This document shows, in pieces, positions 6,659 to 14,914 of a DNA stretch of 64,000 nt; position 1 is the stretch's first letter, and the number at the start of each line of letters is the position of its first letter. The stretch spans positions 2,429,001 to 2,493,000 of the forward strand of contig NZ_CP149510.1 in NCBI RefSeq assembly GCF_040126305.1, written 5' to 3'. The position numbers and the translations under genes were made by a program. This stretch comes from Pararhizobium sp. A13. GTDB lineage: Bacteria > Pseudomonadota > Alphaproteobacteria > Rhizobiales > Rhizobiaceae. Below the pieces are notes generated by a model. It did no database searches and was not told where the DNA came from. It saw only the letters and a program-made list of their open reading frames with translations.

Positions 6659-7680
6659 GCCATGTCCTCCACGTCGCGGTTCTTCCACGCCCATTCGATA
6701 TGGCGGAGCGTCACGTCCTCGCCATTTGCGGCCATGGTGGCGAGCTTCATCGTTTTGTCGATCTGCCGGAAGGCGCCGCCCTTCATGCCAATGCCCGTCA
6801 GGAACTTGATACTGTCCGGGTCGGTGATGTTCCATGCGGCGATGAAGGCGCGGAGATCCTCGGCAAATGGCGCGGTGCGTTGCAGCCGCTTGCCGATGCG
6901 GCTTTTCAGCTGCGCATAGGACTTGCCCTTCTTCGCCTTGGAAAAGCGGCTGTAGACTTCCGAATTGCCGACGATGGCAACGCCGCATTTGTAGACATCG
7001 ACAAAGTGGCGAAGCTGGTTCAGCGCTTCGTCATTGAGGTGCTGCCCCTCGTCGATGATCAGCAGCGTGCCGGCGCCGGCCCGCTTGATGCGGTTGCCGA
7101 TCGCACGGGCAAGCCGGGCCGGGTTGTGCTCGTGCACGTCCAGTTCCTCGGCAAGCTCGACGAGCATGCCGTGAACGGTTTTTGTGTTTTCGGATACGGT
7201 AGCGCGATAGACGTGCGGCCGGGTCTTTTCGTATTGCAGGCATGCCTCGGTTTTGCCCATACCGGCGCCGAGCGTGATCATCACGAAATCCGGGCAGGCT
7301 TGCGCCCAGTTCAACGTTTCGAAGATTTCGACGGTGCCCTTCAAGGCCATGAAGCTGACCGATTGCGGGACCGACGCGACGATCGCCGCACTTTCCTTCA
7401 TGGCAGACAGCCAGTGGCTGATCGTCCGGTTATGCCCGTCGAGGCGGCCGGTATACTTGCCTGAAAACCACTGGCTGAATGTGCCATCCGCCATGTTGAT
7501 GCGACGGGCGACCTCGGCCTTCGACCAGCCGTTTTCGCGCGCCACCTCGATGACGCTGTCGACCAACTGCCACCACAGGGCGATATCGTCCGGCGTCTTG
7601 TTGTCGGTCAGCTCCGGCGCCTTGACCGGACGCTCCCAGATGGAGCTGCCGAGCTGACTTGTGCTTACATGCTTGTTCAT
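6655..7680 (-). CDS. MuB-type transposition ATPase / target-DNA activator
   Basis: This 341-residue AAA+ protein is the partner of the MuA-type transposase encoded just upstream. An N-terminal helix-turn-helix (about residues 50-75, GWSKAEVARRINMADGTFSQW) is followed by the ATPase core: Walker A GAGMGKT near residue 138 and Walker B LLIIDEGQ near residue 206, with a sensor-like VGNSEVYSRF. MuB binds DNA as an ATP filament, selects target sites and protects the prophage from self-insertion. Length fits the family (about 310-350). A GAGGAA ribosome-binding site precedes the ATG. The 119 bases before it hold a plus-strand terminator-like hairpin. Confidence 0.93.
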   Translation of the reverse strand: MNKHVSTSQLGSSIWERPVKAPELTDNKTPDDIALWWQLVDSVIEVARENGWSKAEVARRINMADGTFSQWFSGKYTGRLDGHNRTISHWLSAMKESAAIVASVPQSVSFMALKGTVEIFETLNWAQACPDFVMITLGAGMGKTEACLQYEKTRPHVYRATVSENTKTVHGMLVELAEELDVHEHNPARLARAIGNRIKRAGAGTLLIIDEGQHLNDEALNQLRHFVDVYKCGVAIVGNSEVYSRFSKAKKGKSYAQLKSRIGKRLQRTAPFAEDLRAFIAAWNITDPDSIKFLTGIGMKGGAFRQIDKTMKLATMAANGEDVTLRHIEWAWKNRDVEDMA

Positions 7681-7720
7681 CTACAAGGTTCCTCGTGTTG
7701 CCCCTAAGGGGCTGATTGGT

Positions 7721-7752
7721 GGGCGGGATTTCGATCTCGCCCTATTTTTTTG
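7721..7752 (+). terminator. Rho-independent terminator facing the plus strand
   Basis: The hairpin GGGCGGGAT-ttcg-ATCTCGCCC has one mismatch pair and is followed by TATTTTTTTG. It would stop plus-strand transcription between the two transposition genes, which are themselves on the minus strand. The minus strand lacks a T-run after the stem. Confidence 0.55.
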
Positions 7753-7799
7753 TCGGAACCGTACTCACTACTTTTCGGCTCATGTGACGGCGGTACGCA

Positions 7800-9782
7800 C
7801 TACCTGTCCGCCGTATCCCCTTTCGGGAATTCCAGGATCGAAGCGCCGCCCGTTGCGCGGGCGAGACCTCGGGAAAAACTTTCGTTGAATTCGTCGATGT
7901 CGACGGCGTGCTCTGCCGCCTGGGCGAGGTTGCCGGTCACGAGGCGGGTGACGGCCGGCCGGATCGGCTCGGCCTTCGCCGGCGCGGCCGGCTTGCTGCC
8001 CCTGTAGTAGATCTCGCCAAGCTGCCGGGCGGTCAGCGCGGTATGCGCCTCGGCTGCTGCCGCAACGGCTTTCTGGTGGGTCTTGAGGGCGCGGGCGTGC
8101 ATGCGCGCATCGTCGATGTTGTCGAAGCCAGCGTCGGCGACGCACTGCGCCTCGCAGATCAGCCGGTTTTTCAGGTCGTAGACCTTGACCGGCTCGTGCA
8201 ATGCATCCGGATCAAAGCGGATAATGACCTTCTGGCCGGCCCACTGGTTGAGTTCGCGCGACCAGTAGCGGTTCCCCTGGTAGTGGATTTCGCCGGAGCC
8301 GGGGCGGGCTTTGATCGCCTCGGAAGCAAGCAGCCAAAGCGAAGCTTGGGCGGGCGACGGCACCCGCACGATCGTCGAGGAAAGCGCCATGGAGGCGGCG
8401 AAGGTCTCGTCGAAGCTGCGGCCCTTGCAGTTCTCGGCCCGGCGTCCGGTCTGCGCGTTGTGTTCCTCAACTTGCGCGGCGACATGCGCCTTGAATTCCT
8501 CGAAGGGAATAGCGCGGCTCATATAGTTCTCGGGCTTGGCGCTCGGCTTGTTGCCGGTATAGGCACCGGCGCAGAACGGATGTTTGGCGATATTCTCGGC
8601 CAGGTCGCCCCAGGCGCGTTCGATCGGCTTTGACTGACCGGCATAAGGCCGCGTGAAATGCGTTTCGACGCCGAGGGTCGCCAGAAGGCCGCGCGGGTCC
8701 TCTTCCCGAACCTTGAACCGGAAGCGCTGGCGGGCCTCGCCGGTGATCCATTTCGAGGAGAAGGCCTTTCCGTTGTCGAGATAGATAGCCTCGGGAATGC
8801 CAAAGGCCTCGACCATATCGCCGATGCAGAGCCGCACCGATTCCCACGTTTCCGCCTCGGTCAGCCGCCAGGCGACGATCTTGCCCGAGAAGAGGTCCTG
8901 AATGCCGAGCAGGATGAAGCGCACCGGCTTTTTCGACCAGGGCACCGAAACGAACACGTCAACCTTGTGACCGTCCATGTTGGCCATCTGCATGGCGTGC
9001 AGGTGCGCGCGGGTTCGGCGCTGAGCGGGATAGAGCGTCCGCGCCTTATCCTTGCCCTCGCGGGTGAGCAGGGCGACGGCCTTGCCGACCTCCTTTTCCA
9101 ACCGCCGCCGCAGGGTCCGCTCGGAGAGGATCGGCAGCCAGCCCTCGCGCTTGGCGATCTTTTCCATGCGCCGGAAGCAGGCCGAGAACTTTGGTTTCTC
9201 CGGTCGCAGGAAATCGGATTTCAGGTATTCCCATGCCTTCGGATGGCAATCGGCGGTATCGGCGACGACGCCAGAAGCGACGGGCGAAAACGAGGGCGCT
9301 AGGGCTGCAAGCCAATCCCGGCGCGGCCAGCCCTCGACCATCTGCCGCCACTCATAATAAGTGGCAGTGGCTATCCCTGCCTTTTTCGAGCAGTACCCCA
9401 CGGCATCGCCGGCCTTGATGCCGCTGGCGCGCATCTCCTCGACTTCGGTCAGAGTGGCAAGGCGCTCGCTGCAGATCGTTTTATGCTCGCTCGAAAGGGC
9501 CTCGAAGCGGGTCCAAAGCATCTTCGAGCGATCGAGATCGTCGGTGACGACTTCCGCCGTATGCAGGTAAGCGAGCTTGGCGCCGGCTGCGGATGGCAAA
9601 ACCGAAACGTGATATTCCATGCCGCCGCCGCGCTGCTCGGCCTTTCGGACCTTGCCCGGATTGAGGTCCCACCCACAGCGCTCGGCCTGGTCTCGCATGC
9701 GGCGAGCCGACGTTGGCAGGCCCGGCAGCTTTGCCTCGGCAAGCTCGACGAGAGTGAACCACTCTTTGATAGCGCCTCTCAT
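7800..9782 (-). CDS. MuA-type DDE transposase
   Basis: This 660-residue transposase has the layout of Mu A. It has an N-terminal winged HTH end-binding region (about residues 1-70), a second HTH-rich region (about 110-255), the rve catalytic core (about 260-410) and the Mu C-terminal beta-barrel and tail. The DDE triad is visible: D270 in NMDGHKVDVF, D336 in YLDNGKAF and E388 in QSKPIERAWGDL, almost the same numbering as Mu A. It cuts and joins the phage ends during replicative transposition. The ATG overlaps the preceding TAA by one base (TAATG). The gene looks intact, so the prophage may be able to transpose. Confidence 0.96.
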   Translation of the reverse strand: MRGAIKEWFTLVELAEAKLPGLPTSARRMRDQAERCGWDLNPGKVRKAEQRGGGMEYHVSVLPSAAGAKLAYLHTAEVVTDDLDRSKMLWTRFEALSSEHKTICSERLATLTEVEEMRASGIKAGDAVGYCSKKAGIATATYYEWRQMVEGWPRRDWLAALAPSFSPVASGVVADTADCHPKAWEYLKSDFLRPEKPKFSACFRRMEKIAKREGWLPILSERTLRRRLEKEVGKAVALLTREGKDKARTLYPAQRRTRAHLHAMQMANMDGHKVDVFVSVPWSKKPVRFILLGIQDLFSGKIVAWRLTEAETWESVRLCIGDMVEAFGIPEAIYLDNGKAFSSKWITGEARQRFRFKVREEDPRGLLATLGVETHFTRPYAGQSKPIERAWGDLAENIAKHPFCAGAYTGNKPSAKPENYMSRAIPFEEFKAHVAAQVEEHNAQTGRRAENCKGRSFDETFAASMALSSTIVRVPSPAQASLWLLASEAIKARPGSGEIHYQGNRYWSRELNQWAGQKVIIRFDPDALHEPVKVYDLKNRLICEAQCVADAGFDNIDDARMHARALKTHQKAVAAAAEAHTALTARQLGEIYYRGSKPAAPAKAEPIRPAVTRLVTGNLAQAAEHAVDIDEFNESFSRGLARATGGASILEFPKGDTADR

Positions 9783-10243
9783 TACCGGCCACGCCTCCGA
9801 ATGTTGACGGGAACGGCGAGCAACGCCTTAAGCTCTGCCGCTCGCTCGCGTTGCTCCTGTTGCAGCCGGGCGATCTCGGCCAGGCGCGCTTCGTCGCCTT
9901 CGAGCATCGTCAGCCCGTCATCCGAAACGACCAGGTCCCAAAGCCAAACGGCGCCGGTGGCGCGCACGAAGGCCTTGAAGCGCACGAGGCTGATATCGTG
10001 CGTTTCCTTGCTCTCGGCGGTGTAGGCATCCAGCGCCGCCTTGGTGACGGCCGGAATACCGAGATACTGCGCCATGCGCGCCGCGATCGTGGGCCGGTCG
10101 TGCGGGCATTCGCGGATGGCCTGCGCCATCGCCCGTTTCAGGCGGGCGCGAAAGCGCTGCAGGTCGATCTGACCGGCGGGAGCACGGGTCGGGAAGATTG
10201 GCTTTAGGAAAAGATCGAACTGGCCGGGATGACGCTTGCTCAC
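9782..10243 (-). CDS. Phage early protein, possible HTH regulator (153 aa)
   Basis: This 153-residue protein starts GTG (SKRHPGQFDLFLKP), overlapping the ParB-like stop by 4 bases (GTGA). A basic segment is followed by RPTIAARMAQYLGIPAVTK, which resembles the first half of a helix-turn-helix, and LVRFKAFVRATGAVWLWDLV, the helical end of XRE-like domains. A coiled-coil tail (LAEIARLQQEQRERAAELKALL) closes the protein. Its slot between a ParB-like protein and the transposase is common in alphaproteobacterial Mu-like phages. DNA binding is inferred, not certain. Confidence 0.7.
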   Translation of the reverse strand: MSKRHPGQFDLFLKPIFPTRAPAGQIDLQRFRARLKRAMAQAIRECPHDRPTIAARMAQYLGIPAVTKAALDAYTAESKETHDISLVRFKAFVRATGAVWLWDLVVSDDGLTMLEGDEARLAEIARLQQEQRERAAELKALLAVPVNIRRRGR

Positions 10244-11073
10244 TGTGCGGCCTCCAGAAAGGAAAGATCGTCCTGGTCGCCGATATGGTCGAGGAACGAG
10301 CGCCGGGTGCCGGCGTCGGCCTTTTCCCAAAGCGCAACCAGCTTTTTCATGATCTCGGCCTGCTGCTGTTCGGCGGTGAGCGATGCAACGGCCGGTTTGG
10401 TCAGGGCCAGAACCTTTTTCAGATCGGGCTCGTGACGCAGCGCGGCAGCGATGCGGACCTGCTCTTCGAGCGGCATCTTCGCCAGCTTCAAAAGCTGCGT
10501 TTGATCGTCTGCGATAGGCGTACCGCGCACCATATGGCGCAAGTCGGCATGGAGGTTTTGACCGATGCGATTGACGCGTTTGAAGCTTGGGGCGGAGATG
10601 CCCAGTCGCTCACATACACGCTCGGAAAGCTCCCGGCCTGCTGCAAAAATAACAGGATCATCGTGATCCTGTTTTCCGGAGGGGCGCCCGCCCTGAGGAT
10701 TAATGCGGCCATTTTTCTCCTCCCACATTTCCCGGAACTTCAGAACGAAGATGGCGCGGTCGAGCTTGGACAACTCATTGCGATAGAGGTTCTCGCTGAT
10801 CTCCATCAGCTGCGCCTCGGTCTCGTCGGCAGACACAAGAATGGTATCGATTTCGCCCCAGCCGTTGATGGCCGCAGCGCGCAGACGGTGCCCGCCGGCG
10901 ACCAACGTGTAAGGGGTTCCCTTGCGGGCGGATGTTGCTCGAACGGTGATCGGATTGATCAGGCCGCGTTCCGCCATCGACGCGGCAATCGCCTGCGCGT
11001 GGTCTTCATCGACCGGCCGCGCGCGTTCGCCAACAAAGATGTCGGATAGGGGGAGGGACTTGAACGAGGCCAT
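10240..11073 (-). CDS. ParB/Spo0J-like N-terminal-domain protein of the phage
   Basis: This 277-residue protein starts with the ParB N-terminal domain: LPLSDIFVGERARPVDEDHAQAIAASM, then RGLINPITV, then the conserved LVAGGHRLRAA box (about residues 58-68) and ISENLYRNELSKLDRAIFV. A helix-turn-helix (ERLGISAPSFKRVNRIGQ) follows near residue 165, then a helical C-terminus. ParB-type domains bind DNA and use CTP in partition proteins; phage versions act as regulators or nucleases. No parA is near, so partition is unlikely. The ATG overlaps the upstream stop and the gene is fully inside the early operon. Confidence 0.88.
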   Translation of the reverse strand: MASFKSLPLSDIFVGERARPVDEDHAQAIAASMAERGLINPITVRATSARKGTPYTLVAGGHRLRAAAINGWGEIDTILVSADETEAQLMEISENLYRNELSKLDRAIFVLKFREMWEEKNGRINPQGGRPSGKQDHDDPVIFAAGRELSERVCERLGISAPSFKRVNRIGQNLHADLRHMVRGTPIADDQTQLLKLAKMPLEEQVRIAAALRHEPDLKKVLALTKPAVASLTAEQQQAEIMKKLVALWEKADAGTRRSFLDHIGDQDDLSFLEAAQ

Positions 11074-11426
11074 CAGGCTGCGACCTTTCGTGTTTCTCGA
11101 TTGAAGATTTCGCGGGCACGGCGGGCCATGCGCTCGTAGGCGATGTTGAACACCGCACAGTCGCGCCGGGTGGTCACAGCCTGCATTGCAAAGGAAATCG
11201 TGGTGCGCTGGCGCTCCAGCATCATGGCGATGCGGCGGCGCGGAACGTGGAACTCGTCGCGCATCAGCGTGACGGCGCATTGCCGTGCAAGCAGCGCGTC
11301 GAACAGACCGTGGGGCGGCTCGATGATGTCACGGAGCGCGATATGGCTGAAATGCTCGCGGACGGCTTGATAGCAGCATGTGAGCATAAGGCGTTGCCGC
11401 TCGTCGGCATGATGAACATTCACCAT
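11073..11426 (-). CDS. DnaA C-terminal-like HTH phage protein
   Basis: This 117-residue protein starts ATG at 11426 (MVNVHHADERQRLML). Its middle (ALLARQCAVTLMRDEFHVPRRRIAMMLERQRTTIS) has the spacing of the DnaA C-terminal helix-turn-helix, where a basic loop precedes an (H/R)TT(V/I) recognition helix; here the motif is RQRTTISFAM. There is no ATPase domain. Such stand-alone domains occur in alphaproteobacterial phages and plasmids. It overlaps the 45-residue membrane gene by 7 bases and the ParB-like start by one. A role in early-gene control or host replication interference is inference. Confidence 0.7.
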   Translation of the reverse strand: MVNVHHADERQRLMLTCCYQAVREHFSHIALRDIIEPPHGLFDALLARQCAVTLMRDEFHVPRRRIAMMLERQRTTISFAMQAVTTRRDCAVFNIAYERMARRAREIFNRETRKVAA

Positions 11427-11557
11427 GCCGGCACCTGCAATTGACTGCAGACGGCGGCGATCACCGCGACCAGACCTGAAACCACAACGCCGAAGATCAG
11501 CGCCATGTCCGCCACCCTGCAGATGCGCGAGCGGGACGGAATGAAGGGATTTTCCAT
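11420..11557 (-). CDS. Small phage membrane protein (45 aa)
   Basis: This 45-residue peptide starts MENPFIPSRSRICRVAD and contains a single membrane helix (MALIFGVVVSGLVAVIAAV). It overlaps the next gene by 7 bases, which supports translation. About 190 bases without a supported gene separate it from ner. Function unknown. Confidence 0.5.
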   Translation of the reverse strand: MENPFIPSRSRICRVADMALIFGVVVSGLVAVIAAVCSQLQVPAW

Positions 11558-11745
11558 GTCGATTCGACCTGTTCGATTTGGCGTTGTGGCGAACTCGGAA
11601 ACACTGGAAGGTGAGGGCGTGGCACGGACGGTCTTGGACTGGACAGCCGGGGAGGATCGCCCGCTGGAGCGGGACCAACGTTCGCCCTGCCGGTGAAATC
11701 CCGGATGGCAAAGGCTAGAGCAGCCGGCCGAACGCGCCGCACACA

Positions 11746-12063
11746 TCAGGCAGCCTCGCTTTGGCGGCGGGCGTGGCGGTAGTTCTCGGCCGGCTGCGGG
11801 CTCTTGCGGCTTCCGTCCGGATAGTAGCGCGAGCGCCACAAAAGGTGCGGCCGGGTTCTGAGGGCCGCTGCGATCGCCCGTTCGCCGCTCATATGCGGCT
11901 CATGGACGGCGTTTCCGGCGGTTCCGGACGGCAGGCAATAGGCCTTGTCGATCTCGGCGAGCGTCAGCTTGGCGACGATCAGTCGGCTTTTGATGCGGGC
12001 AACCTCTTCGAGGCGCTTGCGCTCGGCGCGGGTGATCTTGTCGGCGGGGGAATGGCGATGCAT
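11746..12063 (-). CDS. ner: Ner/Nlp-like winged HTH regulator
   Basis: This 105-residue protein has the Ner fold signature: a basic first helix (AERKRLEEVARIKSRLIVAK), LTLAEIDKAYCLPSGTAGNAV as the helix-turn-helix, then GERAIAAALRTRPHLLWRSRYYPDGSRK, where the RTRPHLLWRSRY block is the family hallmark. In Mu, Ner is the first early gene; it lowers transcription from the early and repressor promoters. Here it is divergent from the repressor with a 54-base spacer, the same arrangement as Mu ner and c. Confidence 0.9.
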   Translation of the reverse strand: MHRHSPADKITRAERKRLEEVARIKSRLIVAKLTLAEIDKAYCLPSGTAGNAVHEPHMSGERAIAAALRTRPHLLWRSRYYPDGSRKSPQPAENYRHARRQSEAA

Positions 12064-12117
12064 AAAAGATCCTAGGTCCAGATTGCGGGTGGCCCTGGCC
12101 GGCCTCCCTTTTTTGGG

Positions 12118-12720
12118 ATGTTGAAATCTGCGAACACAGAAAGGAATAAATCTGAAAACAGTTTTTGTAAAGCTGAAAACAGATTTATTGGAAAAGTTTT
12201 GGCGCGTCCTGAATCGGAGCCAAAGACGCCTTTGGCCGCTCGCTTGCGCGAGTTTAGAAAACGAATAGGCGACCCCGACAGGGATGATGTCGCGTTAAGC
12301 CTCGGGGTAAGTAAGAGCGCGCTCGCATCGTATGAGCGCGGCGATACTGAGCCGGGCGCATCTGTGCTTGCCTCTTATCGGAGCATCTACGGCGCAAGCA
12401 CCCTCTGGCTTATCGCCGGGGAGGGCCAGATGTTCGATGATCCGGCAAAAGCGCCGCCGCCTTCTTTGCAGGTCGACCCGCAGTTGATGGAGAGCCTCTA
12501 CAAAGCCGTTGAGGTCGCCTATCGGGAGACGAAGCAGAAGCCGCCGCCGCACCGGGTCGCCAACGAAGCGGCCACACTATTTAATGTGCTTCTATCGCGG
12601 GTGCCGGACATCAGAGATGCGACAATCGTCAATGCGGTAATTCCAGCGCTGGCGAAGGAATTGGTCGATCGGTTGGCCAAGGCCGCCGCCGAGCCCGGCT
12701 CCGGCAAACGTTCGGCCTGA
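12118..12720 (+). CDS. Prophage repressor (XRE-type HTH)
   Basis: This 200-residue protein has an XRE helix-turn-helix at about residues 42-95 (LAARLREFRKRIG, then VALSLGVSKSALASYERGDTEP). A helical C-terminal part follows that has no S24 peptidase motif, so LexA-like autocleavage is not expected. It is divergent from ner and the only plus-strand gene of the immunity region, so it is the likely c repressor that keeps the prophage silent. The first 40 residues are low-quality and overlap three operator-like palindromes. The true start may therefore be later, for example a TTG at 12199; no alternative has a convincing ribosome-binding site. Confidence 0.82.
   Translation: MLKSANTERNKSENSFCKAENRFIGKVLARPESEPKTPLAARLREFRKRIGDPDRDDVALSLGVSKSALASYERGDTEPGASVLASYRSIYGASTLWLIAGEGQMFDDPAKAPPPSLQVDPQLMESLYKAVEVAYRETKQKPPPHRVANEAATLFNVLLSRVPDIRDATIVNAVIPALAKELVDRLAKAAAEPGSGKRSA
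12127..12185 (+). promoter_or_regulatory. Repressor operator cluster (CTG-n-CAG palindromes)
   Basis: Three short palindromes lie in a row: TCTG-cgaaca-CAGA at 12127-12140, then CTGAAAACAG at 12152-12161 and again CTGAAAACAG at 12173-12182. They sit between ner and the repressor HTH domain, inside the 5-prime end of the longest repressor reading frame. Repeated operators at this place are expected for a Mu-type immunity region. The binding protein is inferred. Confidence 0.55.
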
Positions 12721-13024
12721 TGATCGTCAAGCCAAGCCTGGATCAACCGAAATTTCAGACAGGGTCGGACGCCCCCAGTGAAAAACCAGGGCACGAAGTT
12801 CGACTATGTTACGAGGGAGGGGCGAGCAATTCGCCAAGGGATGGAAGCTGCGGGCGCAGGGGATACTCAGAACATTAATGCAAGCCTTCATATACAGTAT
12901 TAGTCTATGCTATTTGCCGTTGTGCTAACGAGCAAGAGGCGAGGGGCAATCGTAACGAGATGGTCTAGTAAAATGCGCGTGATCCGTGCCGACTGCGCGC
13001 GGCGGTGCCTGACAGGGGGATTCA
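12721..13024. other. Intergenic: repressor to PIN gene
   Basis: No gene is supported in these 304 bases. The stretch is where a Mu-type left end would lie if the prophage ended right after the repressor, but I see no clear repeated transposase sites and cannot place the terminus. The last 20 bases hold GGGG/GGA sequence that can serve as ribosome-binding site for the PIN gene. Confidence 0.5.
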
Positions 13025-14062
13025 ATGCTTCGCGTTCTGGTCGATACCTGCGTCTGGTTGGATCTCGCCAAGGACTATAGAAACCAACCAATCATCGCCG
13101 CGCTTGAGGACCTTGTGGACGATGTACATTTCAGTCTCATCGTGCCGCAGGTGGTCCTAGACGAGTTCGCGCGGAGCAAGGACCGTGTGGCCGCTGACGC
13201 CAAGCGCAGCCTGCAGTCGCACTTCAGCCTTGTCCGGGACGCTGTGCGGCGATTCGGAGACGGGAAGCTTGTCGACGCAACCATCAAGTCGCTGAACGAA
13301 GTGGATCACTCGGCGGTCTACAAAGGTGAGGCCGTAAACGAATCCATTGAACGGATTGAAGGGTTGCTTTCCGCTGCCAAGGCGATCCCAGCCACGGAGG
13401 CCATTAAGGCTCGGGCGGCTGACCGGGCACTGGATGGTGTCGCTCCTTTTCACCGGCCGAAGAACAGCATCGGCGACGCCATCATCATAGAGACCTATGC
13501 CGACGAAATGGGCCAGGAAGGCAGCTCAGGGGACGAGTTTGCCTTCGTCACCCACAACAAGGCCGATTTCAGCCAGGAGAGGGGTGATCACCGCCAACCC
13601 CACGCCGACCTCGTGCCACTGTTTGATGGCGGCCGTTCGGTCTTTTGGACTTCAATGGCCGACCTGCTCAACGACCTCGATGGGGATCTTCTGGCGAATT
13701 ACGATCTTGAGCTCTATGGCGCGAGCCAGGTGCGTGGCCGCTCCGAAATATTGGAGGCCGAACACCTACTGTATAGGCAAGTTTGGTACAATCGCCACCA
13801 GAACCTCCGGATCGACATAGAGCGCGGTCGGGAGAAAGTGGTCTCGGAATTGGAGTGGGAAACGGCCAAGCCTAGGCAGCAACTGCGGATGACGACCGAG
13901 GGAATTTGGAAAGCAGCGCAGGAGGCCGCAAGAAGAACCGAAGCCGAGGTCGGGCTCGAAAACCTCGGCCCATGGGACAATTTCGACTGGGGCATGATTA
14001 ACGGGAAACTGAGCGCGCTGCGGTGGGTGCTTGGCGACGAATGGGATATGCTCGACACCTAG
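13025..14062 (+). CDS. PIN-domain protein (DUF4935-like)
   Basis: This 345-residue protein has a PIN nuclease domain in its first 210 residues. Acidic metal ligands are visible in LVDTCVWLDLA (D7), in VVLDEFARS (D44/E45), in NSIGDAIIIETY and in FVTHNKADFS. The C-terminal ~130 residues are helical and charged, without a known motif. PIN proteins cleave RNA, and many act as toxins or defence nucleases; no antitoxin-like gene is adjacent. It lies 304 bases downstream of the prophage repressor on the same strand, a common cargo position. Whether it is phage cargo or host DNA is not settled. Confidence 0.75.
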   Translation: MLRVLVDTCVWLDLAKDYRNQPIIAALEDLVDDVHFSLIVPQVVLDEFARSKDRVAADAKRSLQSHFSLVRDAVRRFGDGKLVDATIKSLNEVDHSAVYKGEAVNESIERIEGLLSAAKAIPATEAIKARAADRALDGVAPFHRPKNSIGDAIIIETYADEMGQEGSSGDEFAFVTHNKADFSQERGDHRQPHADLVPLFDGGRSVFWTSMADLLNDLDGDLLANYDLELYGASQVRGRSEILEAEHLLYRQVWYNRHQNLRIDIERGREKVVSELEWETAKPRQQLRMTTEGIWKAAQEAARRTEAEVGLENLGPWDNFDWGMINGKLSALRWVLGDEWDMLDT

Positions 14063-14161
14063 TGGTGAAAATCTGACGGTTGGTAAGCCGAAATGCCGGT
14101 TTCGACCCTTTCCGGACCTTCCTCGTCCTAATCGCCGTCACTGCATACGACGGAGGGATAG

Positions 14162-14836
14162 ATGCAAAAGAAGCTGTTGGTATCGGTAGCGATTATCATA
14201 TCAATCATTTCAGCCACAACAACATCGGCCCAGTGGGCATGGGAAACGGAGAAGGAGGAGAAAGAGCTGGAGAGCGAGACAAAGCGCCTGATGGAAGAGC
14301 TGAAGATCGACAAAGGTAAGGCCCTTAAGGAAATCATCAGGAGACAGTCCGAAGTTCTTCGTAAAGATGAAGAAGCGCGTAAAGCGGTACTGGCCGAAAT
14401 GGAACGCCTTGGTGAACAAGCTAGAGAAAAGGAAATGGGCCTGTTTGCATGGAAGCGTGATGGCTTAGCCTGGGCCGGGCGACCGTCCGAGAAGGTCGAA
14501 GCTGAACGGGCTGCTATGGCTGCGTTCGATTGCATGTTTCTTGCCGTTCGTGGTGGTGCCGATCACGCGGGGGACGCTGAGCGCCTGTTTGCGTATGCGC
14601 GGGAGAGAGCCAAACGAGCACTGCCGTATAAGGATAATCCACACTCCTTTACCCCCTACAAGCATCCCGGCACTATTTCCGATGACTTTTGGATTGGCAC
14701 GCTCTTTTCAGATGCACGTGCTCGCATAGATCGACTATTCGACGATGACGACGACAGCTCGTTAAGGCACTGGGGTTCTTCAAAGGCCGCAGACGAGTTC
14801 GACCGTCGAAACTGCAGATTCATGGGAAAACCCTGA
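14162..14836 (+). CDS. Secreted coiled-coil protein of unknown function
   Basis: This 224-residue protein starts with a signal peptide (QKKLLVSVAIIISIISATTTSA, cleavage near residue 23). A long charged coiled coil follows at about residues 27-95 (EKEEKELESETKRLMEELK and more). The C-terminal half has two cysteines (FDCMF and RRNCRF) that could form a disulfide in the periplasm. A GGAGGG ribosome-binding site lies just upstream of the ATG. It stands 99 bases after the PIN gene. I do not recognise a family. Confidence 0.65.
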   Translation: MQKKLLVSVAIIISIISATTTSAQWAWETEKEEKELESETKRLMEELKIDKGKALKEIIRRQSEVLRKDEEARKAVLAEMERLGEQAREKEMGLFAWKRDGLAWAGRPSEKVEAERAAMAAFDCMFLAVRGGADHAGDAERLFAYARERAKRALPYKDNPHSFTPYKHPGTISDDFWIGTLFSDARARIDRLFDDDDDSSLRHWGSSKAADEFDRRNCRFMGKP

Positions 14837-14914
14837 AATCGCTTTCAGATAAGCGGGCCGCTGCAGTCCGGCCCTCACGTTTCTCACGTTTATCAACCTA
14901 GTCTCGGTTTCAAA

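Noticed and set aside
12721..13024. The left terminus of the intact prophage
   Set aside because: Expected near here, but no pair of end repeats or 5-base duplication could be shown because the other end lies outside the window.
13025..14062. PIN gene as half of a classic VapBC toxin-antitoxin pair
   Set aside because: No small antitoxin-like gene overlaps or precedes it and the protein is more than twice the size of VapC.
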